64,000 bases of DNA from Erwinia sp. 198 (GCF_003937915.1 NZ_RHUM01000002.1:310001-374000), one strand, 5' to 3'; shown: positions 20,481-31,047, numbered from the stretch's first letter. A program made the numbers and translations. The notes: generated from the letters alone by a model not told the origin.

Positions 20481-20813
20481 AATTAATTCATTCCATAAAT
20501 ATAACAATCAGCCAGAGGAGTTTATCAGTGTTACATCATTTGTTTAAAATTTTAAAGATACTGCCGCACGTAGAATCAACTTTAACACCGCCAGCGCCTG
20601 AAGATACCAGGCGCGCTTATTTACAAAATCCCGCCAGCCCGCATCAGGCAAGGGGCAGCGCTAAGATCAATTCTGACTTTGTTATTGAAATTGCATCAGA
20701 AATGCGAGGAGGTTCAGGAAATTTCCTGAATGCCAACTAAGCTTTAATCAAAGACGCTAAGTTTGAAGAGCAGAGTAACCATCTTTGTTGTGTATCCCGA
20801 TTAGAAGTCAGGT
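20481..20813. other. mipA-yeaG intergenic region
   Basis: A 333-base stretch between divergent mipA and yeaG, upstream of the sigma-54 promoter. A short open frame at 20528-20740 shows no family features and is not called. No clear NtrC palindrome was found by eye. Confidence 0.4.
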
Positions 20814-20829
20814 TGGCATAAGGGTTGCT
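20814..20829 (+). promoter_or_regulatory. Sigma-54 promoter of yeaGH
   Basis: TGGCAT, five bases, then TTGCT: GG (20815-20816) and GC (20827-20828) are exactly 12 apart, as required for -24/-12 promoters (consensus TGGCAC-N5-TTGCW). The E. coli yeaGH operon is known to be NtrC/sigma-54 dependent as well as RpoS dependent. It lies about 85 bases before the yeaG start. Confidence 0.8.
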
Positions 20830-20911
20830 GTACTCATTATAAGTTCCTTCAGGGGCTTTCCCTCATTAGGCTCCTGGTACCTGTGCTAAAAACGAAAGGA
20901 CGGGCATCGCT

Positions 20912-22846
20912 ATGAATATATTCGATCACTATCGTCAGCGTTATGAAGCTGCCAAGGACGAAGAGTTCACACTGCAGGAATTTCTTACCGTTTGCCGGCA
21001 AGATCGTAGTGCATACGCCAACGCGGCAGAAAGGCTATTAATGGCTATTGGTGAGCCAATAATGGTCGATACTGCTCAGGAGCCACGCCTTTCCCGACTG
21101 TTTTCCAATCGCGTCATTGCACGCTATCCCGCCTTTGAAGAGTTTTACGGCATGGAGGAAGCGATTGAACAAATCGTTTCTTATCTGAAGCATGCCGCGC
21201 AGGGGCTGGAAGAGAAGAAACAGATCCTCTATCTGCTGGGCCCGGTAGGCGGCGGTAAATCCTCGCTTGCCGAGCGTCTGAAGTCTTTAATGCAGCGCGT
21301 ACCCATTTACGTGCTCAGCGCCGACGGCGAACGCAGTCCGGTCAACGATCATCCGCTGTGCCTGTTTAATCCGCAGGAAGACGCCAATATTCTTGAAAAA
21401 GAGTACGGCGTGCCGCGGCGTTATCTCGGCACCATTATGTCCCCCTGGGCGGCCAAACGGCTGCATGAGTTTGGCGGCGATATTTCCCGCTTTAAGGTAG
21501 TTAAAGTCTGGCCGTCGATTCTGGAACAGCTCGCCATTGCCAAAACCGAACCGGGCGATGAAAACAACCAGGATATTTCCGCGCTGGTGGGTAAGGTGGA
21601 TATCCGCAAGCTGGAGAACCACGCGCAGAACGATCCGGACGCCTATGGCTATTCTGGTGCGCTGTGCCGGGCTAACCAGGGGATTATGGAATTCGTCGAG
21701 ATGTTTAAAGCGCCAATCAAGGTGCTGCATCCTTTACTGACGGCGACTCAGGAAGGTAACTATAACGGTACCGAAGGGATTTCCGCCCTGCCTTTCAACG
21801 GCATCATTCTGGCGCACTCCAACGAATCAGAATGGGTGACCTTCCGTAATAACAAAAACAACGAGGCGTTCCTTGACCGTGTTTATATCGTCAAGGTGCC
21901 TTACTGCCTGCGTGTGTCGGAAGAGATCAAGATCTACGACAAGCTGCTTGATCACAGCGAGCTGACGCACGCGCCATGCGCGCCCGGCACGCTGGAAACG
22001 CTGGCCCGCTTCTCAATTCTTTCTCGCCTGAAAGAGCCGGAAAACTCCAGCACCTACTCGAAAATGCGCGTCTATGACGGCGAAAGCCTGAAAGATACCG
22101 ATCCAAAAGCCAAATCCTACCAGGAATACCGTGATTATGCCGGGGTCGATGAGGGCATGAACGGTTTGTCCACCCGCTTCGCCTTTAAGATCCTGTCACG
22201 CGTGTTCAACTTCGATCATACCGAAGTTGCCGCCAACCCGGTGCATCTGTTCTACGTGCTGGAGCAGCAAATCGAACGCGAACAGTTCCCGCAGGATTTA
22301 GCTGAAAAATACCTTGAGCATCTGAAAGGCTATTTGATCCCAAAATATGCCGAGTTTATTGGCAAAGAGATCCAGACCGCCTACCTGGAATCTTATTCAG
22401 AGTATGGTCAGAATATCTTTGACCGCTATGTAACCTATGCCGATTTCTGGATCCAGGATCAGGAATACCGCGACCCGGACACCGGCCAGCTGTTCGACCG
22501 CGAATCGCTGAATGCGGAGCTGGAAAAAATCGAGAAGCCTGCCGGGATCAGTAATCCAAAAGACTTCCGTAACGAGATCGTTAACTTTGTGCTGCGTGCC
22601 CGCGCCCATAACAGCGGGCGTAATCCAAACTGGACCAGCTATGAAAAACTGCGCACGGTAATTGAGAAGAAGATGTTCTCGAATACCGAGGAACTGCTGC
22701 CGGTTATTTCGTTCAATGCCAAAACGTCCACGGATGAACAGAAAAAACATGATGATTTCGTCGACCGTATGATGGAAAAAGGCTATACCCGCAAGCAGGT
22801 TCGTCTGCTGTGCGAATGGTATCTGCGCGTGAGAAAATCATCCTAA
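20912..22846 (+). CDS. yeaG: YeaG, PrkA-type serine protein kinase
   Basis: Hank-independent PrkA family kinase with an AAA-like ATPase core, induced by nitrogen starvation and stationary phase. The P-loop [16 protein letters not shown] is at about residues 109-124. The C-terminal PrkA domain follows, ending [13 protein letters not shown]. Its 644 residues equal E. coli YeaG. It is followed after 70 bases by yeaH. The product works in a still poorly defined pathway with YeaH and SpoVR (YcgB), whose gene lies 10 kb downstream in this window. Confidence 0.97.
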   Translation: MNIFDHYRQRYEAAKDEEFTLQEFLTVCRQDRSAYANAAERLLMAIGEPIMVDTAQEPRLSRLFSNRVIARYPAFEEFYGMEEAIEQIVSYLKHAAQGLEEKKQILYLLGPVGGGKSSLAERLKSLMQRVPIYVLSADGERSPVNDHPLCLFNPQEDANILEKEYGVPRRYLGTIMSPWAAKRLHEFGGDISRFKVVKVWPSILEQLAIAKTEPGDENNQDISALVGKVDIRKLENHAQNDPDAYGYSGALCRANQGIMEFVEMFKAPIKVLHPLLTATQEGNYNGTEGISALPFNGIILAHSNESEWVTFRNNKNNEAFLDRVYIVKVPYCLRVSEEIKIYDKLLDHSELTHAPCAPGTLETLARFSILSRLKEPENSSTYSKMRVYDGESLKDTDPKAKSYQEYRDYAGVDEGMNGLSTRFAFKILSRVFNFDHTEVAANPVHLFYVLEQQIEREQFPQDLAEKYLEHLKGYLIPKYAEFIGKEIQTAYLESYSEYGQNIFDRYVTYADFWIQDQEYRDPDTGQLFDRESLNAELEKIEKPAGISNPKDFRNEIVNFVLRARAHNSGRNPNWTSYEKLRTVIEKKMFSNTEELLPVISFNAKTSTDEQKKHDDFVDRMMEKGYTRKQVRLLCEWYLRVRKSS

Positions 22847-22916
22847 ACCCGACTTCATAAATGCATTCCCGTGGGTCAGCAAACCTGGCCCAACGGCAAC
22901 GTTGTTTGGGGGAATT

Positions 22917-24194
22917 ATGGCCTATTTTATCGATCGGCGTCTTAACGGTAAAAACAAAAGCGCGGTGAACCGCCAGCGCTTTTTACGCCGCTATAAGTCG
23001 CAAATCAAACAGTCGATCTCCGAGGCCATTAATAAGCGTTCGGTAACCGACGTTGAGAGCGGCGAGTCAGTTTCTATCCCCGTTGATGATATCAACGAAC
23101 CGGTATTTCATCAGGGCCGAGGCGGTCAGCGCCATCGCGTACATCCCGGCAATGACCATTTTGTGCAAAACGATCGTGTCGAGCGTCCTCAGGGAGGCGG
23201 CGGCGGCGGCGGTAGCGGTCAGGGCAATGCCAGTCAGGATGGCGAGGGCAAAGATGAATTCGTCTTTAATATCTCTAAAGATGAGTATCTGGATCTGTTG
23301 TTTGAAGATCTGGCCCTGCCGAACCTGAAAAAGAATCAGCATCGTCAGCTGAACGAGTACAAGGTGCATCGCGCCGGCTTCACGTCTAACGGCGTGCCGG
23401 CAAATATCAGCGTGGTGCGTTCGCTCCAGAACTCGCTGGCGCGGCGTACGGCTATGACGGCCGGGAAGCGGCGAATGCTGGGTGAACTGGAGGCCGCGCT
23501 GGAAGCGGTGCAGAAAGCCGAACCGGCCCAGCTGCTGGAAGAAGAGCATCTGCGCCAGGAGATTGCCGACCTGCGCGCCCGTATTAAACGCGTGCCCTTT
23601 ATCGATACCTTTGATCTGCGCTATAAAAACTTTGAGAAGCGTCCCGAGCCGTCCAGTCAGGCCGTGATGTTCTGCCTGATGGATGTTTCCGGCTCCATGG
23701 ATCAGGCCACCAAAGATATGGCTAAACGCTTTTATATTCTGCTCTATCTGTTCCTGAGCAGAACCTATAAAAACGTTGAGGTGGTTTATATTCGCCATCA
23801 TACGCAGGCGAAAGAAGTGGACGAGCAGGAATTTTTCTACTCGCAGGAAACGGGCGGTACCATTGTTTCCAGCGCCCTGAAGCTGATGGATGAGGTGGTG
23901 AAGGAGCGTTACGATCCGGCGCAGTGGAATATTTATGCTGCTCAGGCTTCCGATGGCGATAACTGGGCGGACGATTCACCGCTCTGTCATGAAATTCTGG
24001 CTAAACATATTTTGCCGGTAGTACGTTATTACAGCTACATCGAAATTACCCGCCGCGCCCATCAGACGCTATGGCGCGAATACGAGCATTTACAGGCGGT
24101 GTTCGACAACTTTGCTATCCAACATATTCGTGAGCCGGAAGATATTTATCCGGTATTCCGCGAGCTTTTCCACAAGCAGGCGGAAAATGCCTGA
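22917..24194 (+). CDS. yeaH: YeaH, DUF444 von Willebrand-like protein
   Basis: DUF444 protein that co-occurs with PrkA and SpoVR. The start at 22917 ([11 protein letters not shown]) follows a GGGGGAA ribosome site and gives 425 residues (427 in E. coli). A glycine run of eight residues (about 94-101) forms a flexible linker, and a VWA metal-binding MIDAS motif DVSGSMD lies at about residue 258. The function is unknown; a VWA domain suggests protein assembly or recruitment. The terminator at 24206-24243 closes the operon. Confidence 0.95.
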   Translation: MAYFIDRRLNGKNKSAVNRQRFLRRYKSQIKQSISEAINKRSVTDVESGESVSIPVDDINEPVFHQGRGGQRHRVHPGNDHFVQNDRVERPQGGGGGGGSGQGNASQDGEGKDEFVFNISKDEYLDLLFEDLALPNLKKNQHRQLNEYKVHRAGFTSNGVPANISVVRSLQNSLARRTAMTAGKRRMLGELEAALEAVQKAEPAQLLEEEHLRQEIADLRARIKRVPFIDTFDLRYKNFEKRPEPSSQAVMFCLMDVSGSMDQATKDMAKRFYILLYLFLSRTYKNVEVVYIRHHTQAKEVDEQEFFYSQETGGTIVSSALKLMDEVVKERYDPAQWNIYAAQASDGDNWADDSPLCHEILAKHILPVVRYYSYIEITRRAHQTLWREYEHLQAVFDNFAIQHIREPEDIYPVFRELFHKQAENA

Positions 24195-24205
24195 AAGCAG
24201 TGATA

Positions 24206-24243
24206 AATCAGTCAGCATTTTGGGCTGGCTGATTTTCTTCTTT
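24206..24243 (+). terminator. yeaGH terminator
   Basis: AATCAGTCAGC pairs with GCTGGCTGATT (one G-U) around a 7-base loop and is followed by a T/C-rich run. Confidence 0.85.
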
Positions 24244-24778
24244 CCCGCCTTATCAACATCCAGCGCTGCCTGCAGCCGCCCTTCAACCCCAGGCCCTTTT
24301 TACAGCTTTTGCAAAATGGCGTAGCGGTCAGACAGCAAGCAGCCTTCTGAAAAACCTGCTCCTGCAGAGTGGTTCGCGTTTCGCTCTCAATGCCTTAAAG
24401 CGTTTTTATCCTTGCCTTATGCTTCATCGCCGTCAGGCCAGACTAACGCCGAAAACGGGCTGCGATACAACGCTTGCCGCTGCTGATTAGGCAGTAAATA
24501 CCCCTTCTTTCTCCCGTTTCGCTCTCATCCTTCGCGCCAGTCCCTCTCAGGTTAACGACATTAATCGTATTCCGATGTCAAAAGCACAGGCTATTTGTTA
24601 CTATTATTCCCGCGATCGTTCCATAATTTCTAAATTATCATACACTTGTTAGCCGAAGCAGTAGAAAACACGCCAAAACAGCCGTGGCGAAACAAAATTG
24701 CCCCTATTCACATATTCAGGGTATGCTTACGGCACGCCATCAACGCAGCTTTTTTGTCAGATACAGGAGATTGCCCCA
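24244..24778. other. Non-coding stretch between yeaH and cvrA
   Basis: About 535 bases without a supportable gene. In E. coli yeaI and yeaJ follow yeaH; neither is recognisable here. The last 150 bases are AT-rich and probably hold the cvrA promoter. Confidence 0.4.
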
Positions 24779-26506
24779 TTGGAAGCCAGTGCTATCTATA
24801 GTCTGTTTATCATCGGTTCAGTGCTGGTAGCGGCAAGCATCTTGCTCAGTTCCTTCTCTTCAAAGCTCGGCATCCCTATTCTGGTTATTTTTCTCGCGCT
24901 GGGCATGTTGGCCGGCGTGGACGGCATTGGCGGCATCGCTTTTGATAATTATCCTGCCGCTTACCTTATCAGTAACCTGGCGCTGGCGGTTATCCTGCTG
25001 GATGGCGGAATGCGCACCCAGGCCAGCTCGTTCAAAGTCGCGCTGGGCCCGGCGCTCTCGCTGTCGACCATCGGCGTGCTGATTACGGCCGGACTGACCG
25101 GCATGGCGGCCGCCTGGCTGTTTAACCTGAGCATGATCGAGGGCTTCCTGGTAGGGGCGATTATCGGTTCGACCGACGCGGCGGCCGTATTTTCGCTGCT
25201 CGGCGGTAAAGGACTGAATGAACGCGTCAGCGCCACGCTGGAAATGGAGTCCGGCAGCAACGATCCTATGGCGGTGTTCCTGACTATTACGCTGATTGAA
25301 ATGCTGGAACAGGGTCAGACCGGCCTGAGCTGGATGTTTATCGTGCATCTTATCCAGCAGTTTGGTTTGGGTATCGTGCTGGGCCTGGGCGGCGGCTGGG
25401 CATTGTTGCAGCTGATTAATCGCGTATCGCTGGCCAGCGGGCTTTATCCGCTGCTGGCCGTCAGCGGCGGTATTCTGGTGTTTGCACTGACTACCGTGCT
25501 GGAAGGCAGTGGTATTCTGGCGGTCTACCTTTGCGGCTTCTGGCTGGGCAATAACCCAATACGCAACCGACATGGCATTCTGCAAACCTTTGACGGCATG
25601 GCCTGGCTGAGCCAGATAGGCATGTTCCTGGTGCTGGGGCTGCTGGTGAATCCTACCGATCTCTGGAATATCGCCTTACCGGCTATGCTGCTGTCGCTGT
25701 GGCTGATCCTGTTTGCCCGCCCGCTCTCCGTTTTTGTTGGTCTGCTGCCGTTTCGTGGGTTTACCACGCGTGAGCGCTTCTTTATCAGCTGGGTCGGGCT
25801 GCGCGGCGCGGTGCCTATTATCCTGGCGGTTTTCCCAATGATGGCCGGATTGCCGCATGCCTCGCTGTTCTTTAACATCGCGTTCTTTGTGGTGCTGGTT
25901 TCGCTAATGGTACAGGGAACCTCTCTCGGCTATGCTGCCCGCAAAGCCAGGGTGATCGTGCCGCCTACCGCCTCGCCTGTTTCCCGCGTGGGCCTGGATA
26001 TCCACCCTGAGAATCCCTGGGAGCAGTTTGTCTACCAGCTGGCCGGGGATAAATGGTGTATCGGCGCCGCGCTGCGCGAACTGAAAATGCCGCGCGAGAC
26101 CCGTATCGCCGCGCTTTTCCGCGATAATCTGCTGCTGCATCCAACCGGCAATACCCGCCTGCGCGAAGGCGACGTGCTGTGCGTGATTGGTCGCGAAAAG
26201 GATCTGCCGGAACTGGGTAAACTGTTTAGCCAGTCGCCGCCGGTTTCGCTCGATCAGCGCTTCTTTGGCGACTTTATTCTTCAGGCCGATGCTCGCCTGC
26301 ACGACGTTTCAGAAATTTACGGCATTGAGCTGGATGACGAGATGAATATGCAGCAGACGCTCGGGCATCTGGTCGCCAGCATGATTGGCGGCGCGCCGGT
26401 GGTTGGCGATCAGGTAGAATGGAAAAACATGATTTGGACAGTGGCGGAAAAACAGGATAACGAAATAGTGAAAATCGGCGTGCGGATGGCGGAAGAGCGA
26501 GAATAA
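24779..26506 (+). CDS. cvrA: CvrA/NhaP2-type potassium/proton antiporter
   Basis: CPA1 family antiporter that exchanges K+ (and Na+) for protons across the inner membrane. About 12-13 hydrophobic segments cover residues 5-390, followed by a cytoplasmic TrkA-C/RCK domain ([11 protein letters not shown] to [10 protein letters not shown]) and a CorC-type C-terminus. The TTG start at 24779 is chosen because AGGAGA lies 9 bases upstream and the result (575 residues) aligns with E. coli CvrA (578); an upstream extension is not family sequence. In E. coli it neighbours dadX, from which it is here separated by three inserted genes. Confidence 0.94.
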   Translation: MEASAIYSLFIIGSVLVAASILLSSFSSKLGIPILVIFLALGMLAGVDGIGGIAFDNYPAAYLISNLALAVILLDGGMRTQASSFKVALGPALSLSTIGVLITAGLTGMAAAWLFNLSMIEGFLVGAIIGSTDAAAVFSLLGGKGLNERVSATLEMESGSNDPMAVFLTITLIEMLEQGQTGLSWMFIVHLIQQFGLGIVLGLGGGWALLQLINRVSLASGLYPLLAVSGGILVFALTTVLEGSGILAVYLCGFWLGNNPIRNRHGILQTFDGMAWLSQIGMFLVLGLLVNPTDLWNIALPAMLLSLWLILFARPLSVFVGLLPFRGFTTRERFFISWVGLRGAVPIILAVFPMMAGLPHASLFFNIAFFVVLVSLMVQGTSLGYAARKARVIVPPTASPVSRVGLDIHPENPWEQFVYQLAGDKWCIGAALRELKMPRETRIAALFRDNLLLHPTGNTRLREGDVLCVIGREKDLPELGKLFSQSPPVSLDQRFFGDFILQADARLHDVSEIYGIELDDEMNMQQTLGHLVASMIGGAPVVGDQVEWKNMIWTVAEKQDNEIVKIGVRMAEERE

Positions 26507-26573
26507 TCCTGGGGCTGATTCGCATATAGCGACTATGCTTAAAGTTCGTGTCTAATCCGGAAGGGAGAAAATC

Positions 26574-26807
26574 ATGGGTCATGTCGTAAAGATTGGTCGC
26601 TATGAAATTATCGACGCAGAGCTGGATGCGCAAAACGTCGATACGGTCGTTATTCCCTGCAAGACCAACCCGGCGCTGAGCTATCAGCTCGACGGGTGGG
26701 ATAATGAGACCAGCGTGCCCGCCTGGATTGATGGCGAACCTGTTGATCTGGCTATCGGCCACTACGATACCGAGCAGGATCAGTGGGTACTGAAAAAGCC
26801 AGCCTGA
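26574..26807 (+). CDS. YebV-like DUF1480 protein
   Basis: A 77-residue cytoplasmic protein resembling E. coli YebV: shared blocks are V+IG..EI.D.EL near the start, IPCK..P.L..QLD.WD.ETS+PA in the middle and a terminal D.W motif. Function unknown. A strong ribosome site (GGAAGGGAG) precedes the ATG, and a CTATGCTTAA element 28 bases further up resembles an RpoS-type -10. A hairpin follows at 26826. In E. coli yebV lies elsewhere, so its position here is specific to this lineage. Confidence 0.82.
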   Translation: MGHVVKIGRYEIIDAELDAQNVDTVVIPCKTNPALSYQLDGWDNETSVPAWIDGEPVDLAIGHYDTEQDQWVLKKPA

Positions 26808-26825
26808 ATCAAAACCGCTTATCTG

Positions 26826-26849
26826 ACCGCCGCGTTATTTCGCGGCGGT
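26826..26849 (+). terminator. Hairpin after the yebV-like gene
   Basis: ACCGCCGCG pairs perfectly with CGCGGCGGT over TTATTT. There is no T tract after it, so intrinsic termination is uncertain. Confidence 0.5.
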
Positions 26850-27187
26850 GAGCTATAATAATGTCTTATATTTGTTATACGCCTGTCATAAATTATCTTT
26901 TGCAATTTAATTTCCCGCTTCGTTTACCTTTCATTTCCTTTCAAAAAGCAATTCTTTCATTTTAGGAATTACCCGTATTAACTAACCCTCGGCTCTCCTG
27001 CATACTCTGTCACTGCTTCATGATGAAATAACGCCCACGTGTTTCATTTATTTAATCTCCTGAAACATACGGCCGTTAACTATTTAATACGCTGAAATTA
27101 AAACATTTAATTTCAGTATGACAACCCCTGAACGCGTGCTTGATCCTCGTCAGGTCAGCAATCCCTTATGAAAAGAGAGCAGGCATT
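26850..27187 (+). other. AT-rich leader of the wbaP/amsG-like gene
   Basis: About 340 bases of markedly AT-rich sequence with no gene; its composition contrasts with the GC-rich coding sequence on both sides. It contains the RcsAB-like box at 26963-26976 and probably a long 5' untranslated leader. Confidence 0.5.
26963..26976. promoter_or_regulatory. Candidate RcsAB box
   Basis: TAGGAATTACCCGT matches the published RcsAB consensus TRVGAAWAWTSYGR at 11 of 14 positions. It lies 212 bases upstream of a gene type (amsG/cps) that RcsA-RcsB activates in Erwinia, Pantoea and E. coli. Read by eye only. Confidence 0.4.
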
Positions 27188-28654
27188 ATGGCAAGTACTC
27201 TGGTACTGAATGACCGTCGCCGCGCATTTAGCGGCACCCGGAAAAACATTATCGCCAAGCTGGCATTAAGTCTCAGCGACTTAATCTCCATTAACCTGGC
27301 CCTGTTTTTATCCACGGCAACCGTACGAGGTATTTGGGGGAACCTGGATATATTTCTCCCTCCGCAGGAAGTGCAAATACGCTTTACCGCCCAGTTTGTG
27401 ATGTCCGTGGTCTGCACGGCCTGGTTCTGGATGCGGCTTCGTCACTATACCTACCGCAAGCCTTTCTGGTTTGAGCTGAAAGAGATCATTAAAACCCTGG
27501 TGATTTTCTCCCTGCTCGACCTGGCGCTGATTGCGTTTTCAAAATGGGATTTCTCCCGTCTGCTGTGGAGCTTCACCTGGATCTATGCGCTGATCCTGGT
27601 GCCGCTGCTGCGCTCCAGCGTCAAGCACGCCATTCTGAAAGCAGGACAGTGGCAGAAGCAAACTATCATCATCGGCTCCGGCAAAAACGCCCGCGAAGCC
27701 TATGCGGCGCTGCAAAGCGAAGAGATCCTGGGCTATGAGGTAAAAGCTTTTGTCGCCTCTAACGGCCATACCGGCGCGGAAAGCCTGAACGGTGTGCCGG
27801 TTATTACCGCGAAAGACATCGTCTGGGACACGGTCGATCTGGAAAACACCCAGTTTATCGTCGCCATGGAATACGAGCAGCAGGCAATGCGCGATAAGTG
27901 GCTGAAGCTGCTGTCGAAAAAGAAATGCCGCAGCGTTTCGGTCGTTCCGACGCTGCGCGGTGTGCCGCTCTACGGCACCGATATGTCTTTTATCTTCAGC
28001 CATGAAGTAATGATCCTGCGCGTCAGCAACAACCTTGCCAAACGCTCTTCACGCTTCCTGAAGCGCGTGTTCGACGTGGTGGTCGCCTCGCTGCTGCTGC
28101 TGTTCCTGGCCCCGGCTTTCGGTCTGATCTGCTGGCTGGTAGGCCGGGACGGCGGCAACAAAATTTACGGTCACGAACGCGTTGGTCAGGATGGCAAGAA
28201 GTTTAAATGCCTGAAGTTCCGCTCAATGGTCACCAACTCGAAAGAAGTGCTGGAAGAGCTGCTGGCGACCAGCGCCGAAGCGCGTGCCGAATGGGATAAA
28301 GACTTCAAGCTGAAAAACGATCCGCGCGTAACCAAAATTGGTGCTTTCCTGCGTAAAACCAGCCTGGACGAACTGCCGCAGCTGTGGAACGTGATCCGCG
28401 GCGAGATGAGCCTGGTGGGGCCGCGTCCGGTGATTGAAGCGGAGCTGGAGCGCTACGCGGGCGACGTCGATTATTATCTGATGGCGAAACCGGGGATGAC
28501 CGGCCTGTGGCAGGTTAGCGGCCGTAACGATATCGACTACGATACCCGCGTCTATTTCGACTCCTGGTATGTGAAAAACTGGGCGCTGTGGACGGATATC
28601 GCCATCCTGTTTAAAACGGCTGGCGTGGTGCTGCGTCGCGACGGCGCGTACTGA
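27188..28654 (+). CDS. Undecaprenyl-phosphate galactose phosphotransferase (WbaP/AmsG type)
   Basis: Polyisoprenyl-phosphate hexose-1-phosphate transferase that starts exopolysaccharide repeat-unit assembly by transferring galactose- or glucose-1-phosphate to undecaprenyl phosphate in the inner membrane. Four N-terminal membrane segments (residues 15-150), a central Rossmann-like domain, a fifth membrane segment near residue 300 and the C-terminal bacterial sugar transferase domain with TSLDELPQ and MSLVGPRPV. The start at 27188 (MASTLVLNDRR) has GAGCAGG upstream; length 488. It is not within an exopolysaccharide cluster here, which recalls unlinked paralogues reported in Pantoea. Sugar specificity cannot be read from sequence. 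Confidence 0.9.
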   Translation: MASTLVLNDRRRAFSGTRKNIIAKLALSLSDLISINLALFLSTATVRGIWGNLDIFLPPQEVQIRFTAQFVMSVVCTAWFWMRLRHYTYRKPFWFELKEIIKTLVIFSLLDLALIAFSKWDFSRLLWSFTWIYALILVPLLRSSVKHAILKAGQWQKQTIIIGSGKNAREAYAALQSEEILGYEVKAFVASNGHTGAESLNGVPVITAKDIVWDTVDLENTQFIVAMEYEQQAMRDKWLKLLSKKKCRSVSVVPTLRGVPLYGTDMSFIFSHEVMILRVSNNLAKRSSRFLKRVFDVVVASLLLLFLAPAFGLICWLVGRDGGNKIYGHERVGQDGKKFKCLKFRSMVTNSKEVLEELLATSAEARAEWDKDFKLKNDPRVTKIGAFLRKTSLDELPQLWNVIRGEMSLVGPRPVIEAELERYAGDVDYYLMAKPGMTGLWQVSGRNDIDYDTRVYFDSWYVKNWALWTDIAILFKTAGVVLRRDGAY

Positions 28655-28659
28655 GTTCC

Positions 28660-28702
28660 GGGGCGGCGGCTGCGGCGCCGCCCCTAAGTTTTCCTTTTCT
28701 TT
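28660..28702 (+). terminator. Terminator of the wbaP/amsG-like gene
   Basis: GGGGCGGCG pairs with CGCCGCCCC over a 7-base loop and is followed by a T-rich stretch broken by a few C residues. Confidence 0.8.
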
Positions 28703-28759
28703 TCTCCCCGTTATCACTACTCTGTGCGGCTTGCTTTTTTACTGGACGCCGCCGCCTCG

Positions 28760-29950
28760 ATGCAAAAATTCACCTTACTTCTTCTCAGCCTGGTTCTGCT
28801 GGCACCGCTTGGCATCGATCTTTATTTGCCTACGCTGCCCGATATCGCGCTGGGGCTGAATACGCCGGTCAGCACCGTGCAAACGACTATTCCTCTGTTT
28901 CTGCTGGTAATGGGCCTGGGTCAGATTGTCGCCGGCCCGCTGGTAGATAACCTGGGCAGAAAGCCTGTCGCGCTGGTCGGTCTGCTGCTGTATATCGTCG
29001 GCAGCATGCTGGCCGCCACCGCTTCAGGCTGGCCGCAGTTCCTCTGCGCGCGCGTGGTGCAGGGCTGCGCCGTCTGCTGCACCGCCGTGGTTGCCTTCAG
29101 CGGCGTGCGCGACAGGCTTGACGGCGACGATGCCGCCCGGGCCTACGGCTTTCTGAACGGCGCGCTGAATATCGTCCCCGCGCTGGCGCCAATGCTGGGC
29201 GGTTTTCTTGCCGAAGCCTTTGGCTGGCGTGCGCCCTTCTGGTTTTTAACCGCCTATGCGGTCGTCATCGGTCTGCTGGTGATTTTCTTTTTACCGGAAA
29301 CCCGCCCGGCCGGCACGCTGGCCGTAAAAGGCATTCCGCTGCGTCAGTACTGGCAGATCCTGCGTCAGCCTCGCTTCCTGGCGTTCGCCTTTGCCAACGC
29401 GGGCGCGCTGGGGATGGTATTAACTTACGTCTCGCTGGCGCCGCAGGTGCTGATGACCGAGGGCCAGCTCTCTGCGCTGCAGTTCTCTATCGCCTTTGGC
29501 GCTAACGGCTTCTGGATCATGCTGGTCAGCGTGCTGGTGAATAAGATGATCCGCAAGCTGGGTCGCCCGATTTGTCTGGCGACGGGCAGCGTGGCGATGA
29601 CGCTGGGCGCGGTGATGCTGTTGGGCGGCGTGCTGCTGTTACCGCTGGCGTGGCAGCATCACTGGGCGCTCTATATGCTGCCGGTGGCGGTGTCCGTCGC
29701 CGGACTGGCGTTTACCGTCGGCCCGGCCACCAGCTACGCGCTGGAGCCCTATCAGAAACAGGCGGGCGTCGCTTCCGCGCTGGCGGGCTTTATCCAGATG
29801 GCCGGCGGCGCGTCGGGCGGCCTGTTGGCGATGGCGCTGCCGCTGGCGGAAAAATCCGCGCTGGCGCTGATGATGGTTGTGGGCGCGATACTGACGGGAA
29901 CGGCCTGGTACTACAGTAGAAAAGTGCGCGGCACGCTCACCGCGCTTTAA
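28760..29950 (+). CDS. MFS multidrug exporter, Bcr/CflA (CmlA) family
   Basis: A 396-residue major facilitator with 12 predicted membrane helices. Motif A between helices 2 and 3 is present as GPLVDNLGRKPV, and helix 1 carries GIDLYLPTLP, a signature of the Bcr/CflA/CmlA subfamily of drug/proton antiporters. The substrate cannot be inferred. The ATG at 28760 lacks an obvious ribosome site; a GTG at 28724 would add 12 residues. It is convergent with dadX, the stop codons being 2 bases apart. In E. coli no such gene lies between cvrA and dadX. Confidence 0.85.
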   Translation: MQKFTLLLLSLVLLAPLGIDLYLPTLPDIALGLNTPVSTVQTTIPLFLLVMGLGQIVAGPLVDNLGRKPVALVGLLLYIVGSMLAATASGWPQFLCARVVQGCAVCCTAVVAFSGVRDRLDGDDAARAYGFLNGALNIVPALAPMLGGFLAEAFGWRAPFWFLTAYAVVIGLLVIFFLPETRPAGTLAVKGIPLRQYWQILRQPRFLAFAFANAGALGMVLTYVSLAPQVLMTEGQLSALQFSIAFGANGFWIMLVSVLVNKMIRKLGRPICLATGSVAMTLGAVMLLGGVLLLPLAWQHHWALYMLPVAVSVAGLAFTVGPATSYALEPYQKQAGVASALAGFIQMAGGASGGLLAMALPLAEKSALALMMVVGAILTGTAWYYSRKVRGTLTAL

Positions 29951-29952
29951 CT

Positions 29953-31023
29953 TTAAACGACCTTTACCGGTACGCGAGGCGCGAGCGCGCACATCAGCTC
30001 ATAGCCCACCGTACCGGCCGCTTTTGCCACCTCGTCGATTTTGATGTTGTTGCCCCACAGCTCCACCTGAGTACCGATGCCTGCCTGCTGGCAGGGCGTT
30101 AAATCCACCGTGATCATATCCATGGAGACCGCGCCGACAATCTGCGTTCTGACGCCATCAACCCAAACCGGCGTGCCGGTTGGCGCATGGCGCGGATAGC
30201 CGTCGGCATAGCCGCAGGCCACAATACCGATACGCTGTTCATCGCTGGCGCGGTAGCGTGCGCCATACCCCACGCCGTCGCCGCGCCTGAGCGACTGGAC
30301 GCCGATGATTTCACCGTTCAGCGTCATGGCCGGCCGTAGCCCGCTGCTGGCGACATCCTGCCAGTCGCCGCTTGGCGAAGCGCCATAGAGGATAATGCCC
30401 GGACGCACCCAGTCGTAATGGGTGTTGCTGTGCCACAGCGTGGCCGCCGAATTCGCCAGCGAACGCGGGCAGTTCATCCCTTCCGCCGCCTGATTGATGC
30501 GCGCCATCGGTGCCGTAACGCCTTCATTGCTTTCCGCTTCGGCAAAATGCGCCATCAGCGTGATCTCGCCAACGTTCGGCAGCGTTTTAAGCTTGTGCCA
30601 CACCTGCTGTACCAGCGCGGGCTGAAAGCCCAGGCGGTTCATGCCGCTGTTCATTTTCAGGTAAATATCCAGCGGCGCGGAAAGCTTCGCCTTCGCCAGC
30701 GCCTGGATCTGCCAGTTGCTGTGCACGCTGGTGGTCAGCCGGTAGCGATCCAGGATGGGCAGTTCGTCCGCGTGAAAAAAGCCTTCCAGCAGCAGAATGG
30801 GCTTATTCCAGCCGCTTTCGCGCAGCAGAATAGCCTCTTCAAGATTCAGCAGCGCAAAACCGTCGGTCTCTGACAGGCTTTGCCAGACGCGAGCGATACC
30901 GTGTCCGTAGGCGTTGGCTTTTACCACTGACCAGACGTGGGAGCGGGGAGCAGCCTGGCGGGCGACGGCCAGGTTATGCCGCAACGCGCTGGTGTCGATA
31001 GTTGCGACAATAGGACGAGACAT
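29953..31023 (-). CDS. dadX: Alanine racemase, catabolic
   Basis: PLP-dependent racemase that converts L- to D-alanine for oxidation by DadA. The PLP lysine is Lys35 in VVKANAYGHG, and the second catalytic base is Tyr253 in VGYGARY. Its 356 residues equal E. coli DadX. Assignment to the catabolic rather than the biosynthetic (alr) racemase rests on the dadA gene directly upstream (24 bases) and on closer residue agreement with DadX. Transcription of dadAX in E. coli depends on Lrp and CRP; no clear site was seen here. Confidence 0.96.
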   Translation of the reverse strand: MSRPIVATIDTSALRHNLAVARQAAPRSHVWSVVKANAYGHGIARVWQSLSETDGFALLNLEEAILLRESGWNKPILLLEGFFHADELPILDRYRLTTSVHSNWQIQALAKAKLSAPLDIYLKMNSGMNRLGFQPALVQQVWHKLKTLPNVGEITLMAHFAEAESNEGVTAPMARINQAAEGMNCPRSLANSAATLWHSNTHYDWVRPGIILYGASPSGDWQDVASSGLRPAMTLNGEIIGVQSLRRGDGVGYGARYRASDEQRIGIVACGYADGYPRHAPTGTPVWVDGVRTQIVGAVSMDMITVDLTPCQQAGIGTQVELWGNNIKIDEVAKAAGTVGYELMCALAPRVPVKVV

Positions 31024-31047
31024 AACTTCTCCTGTTATAAACGGAAA

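Noticed and set aside
20528-20740. 70-residue frame between mipA and yeaG
   Set aside because: No family features or ribosome site, and it lies in the yeaGH regulatory region.
26844-26851. GGCGGTGA resembling the ops/JUMPstart element GGCGGTAG before the wbaP-like gene
   Set aside because: It lies in the 3' arm of the hairpin after the yebV-like gene and differs in the last two bases.
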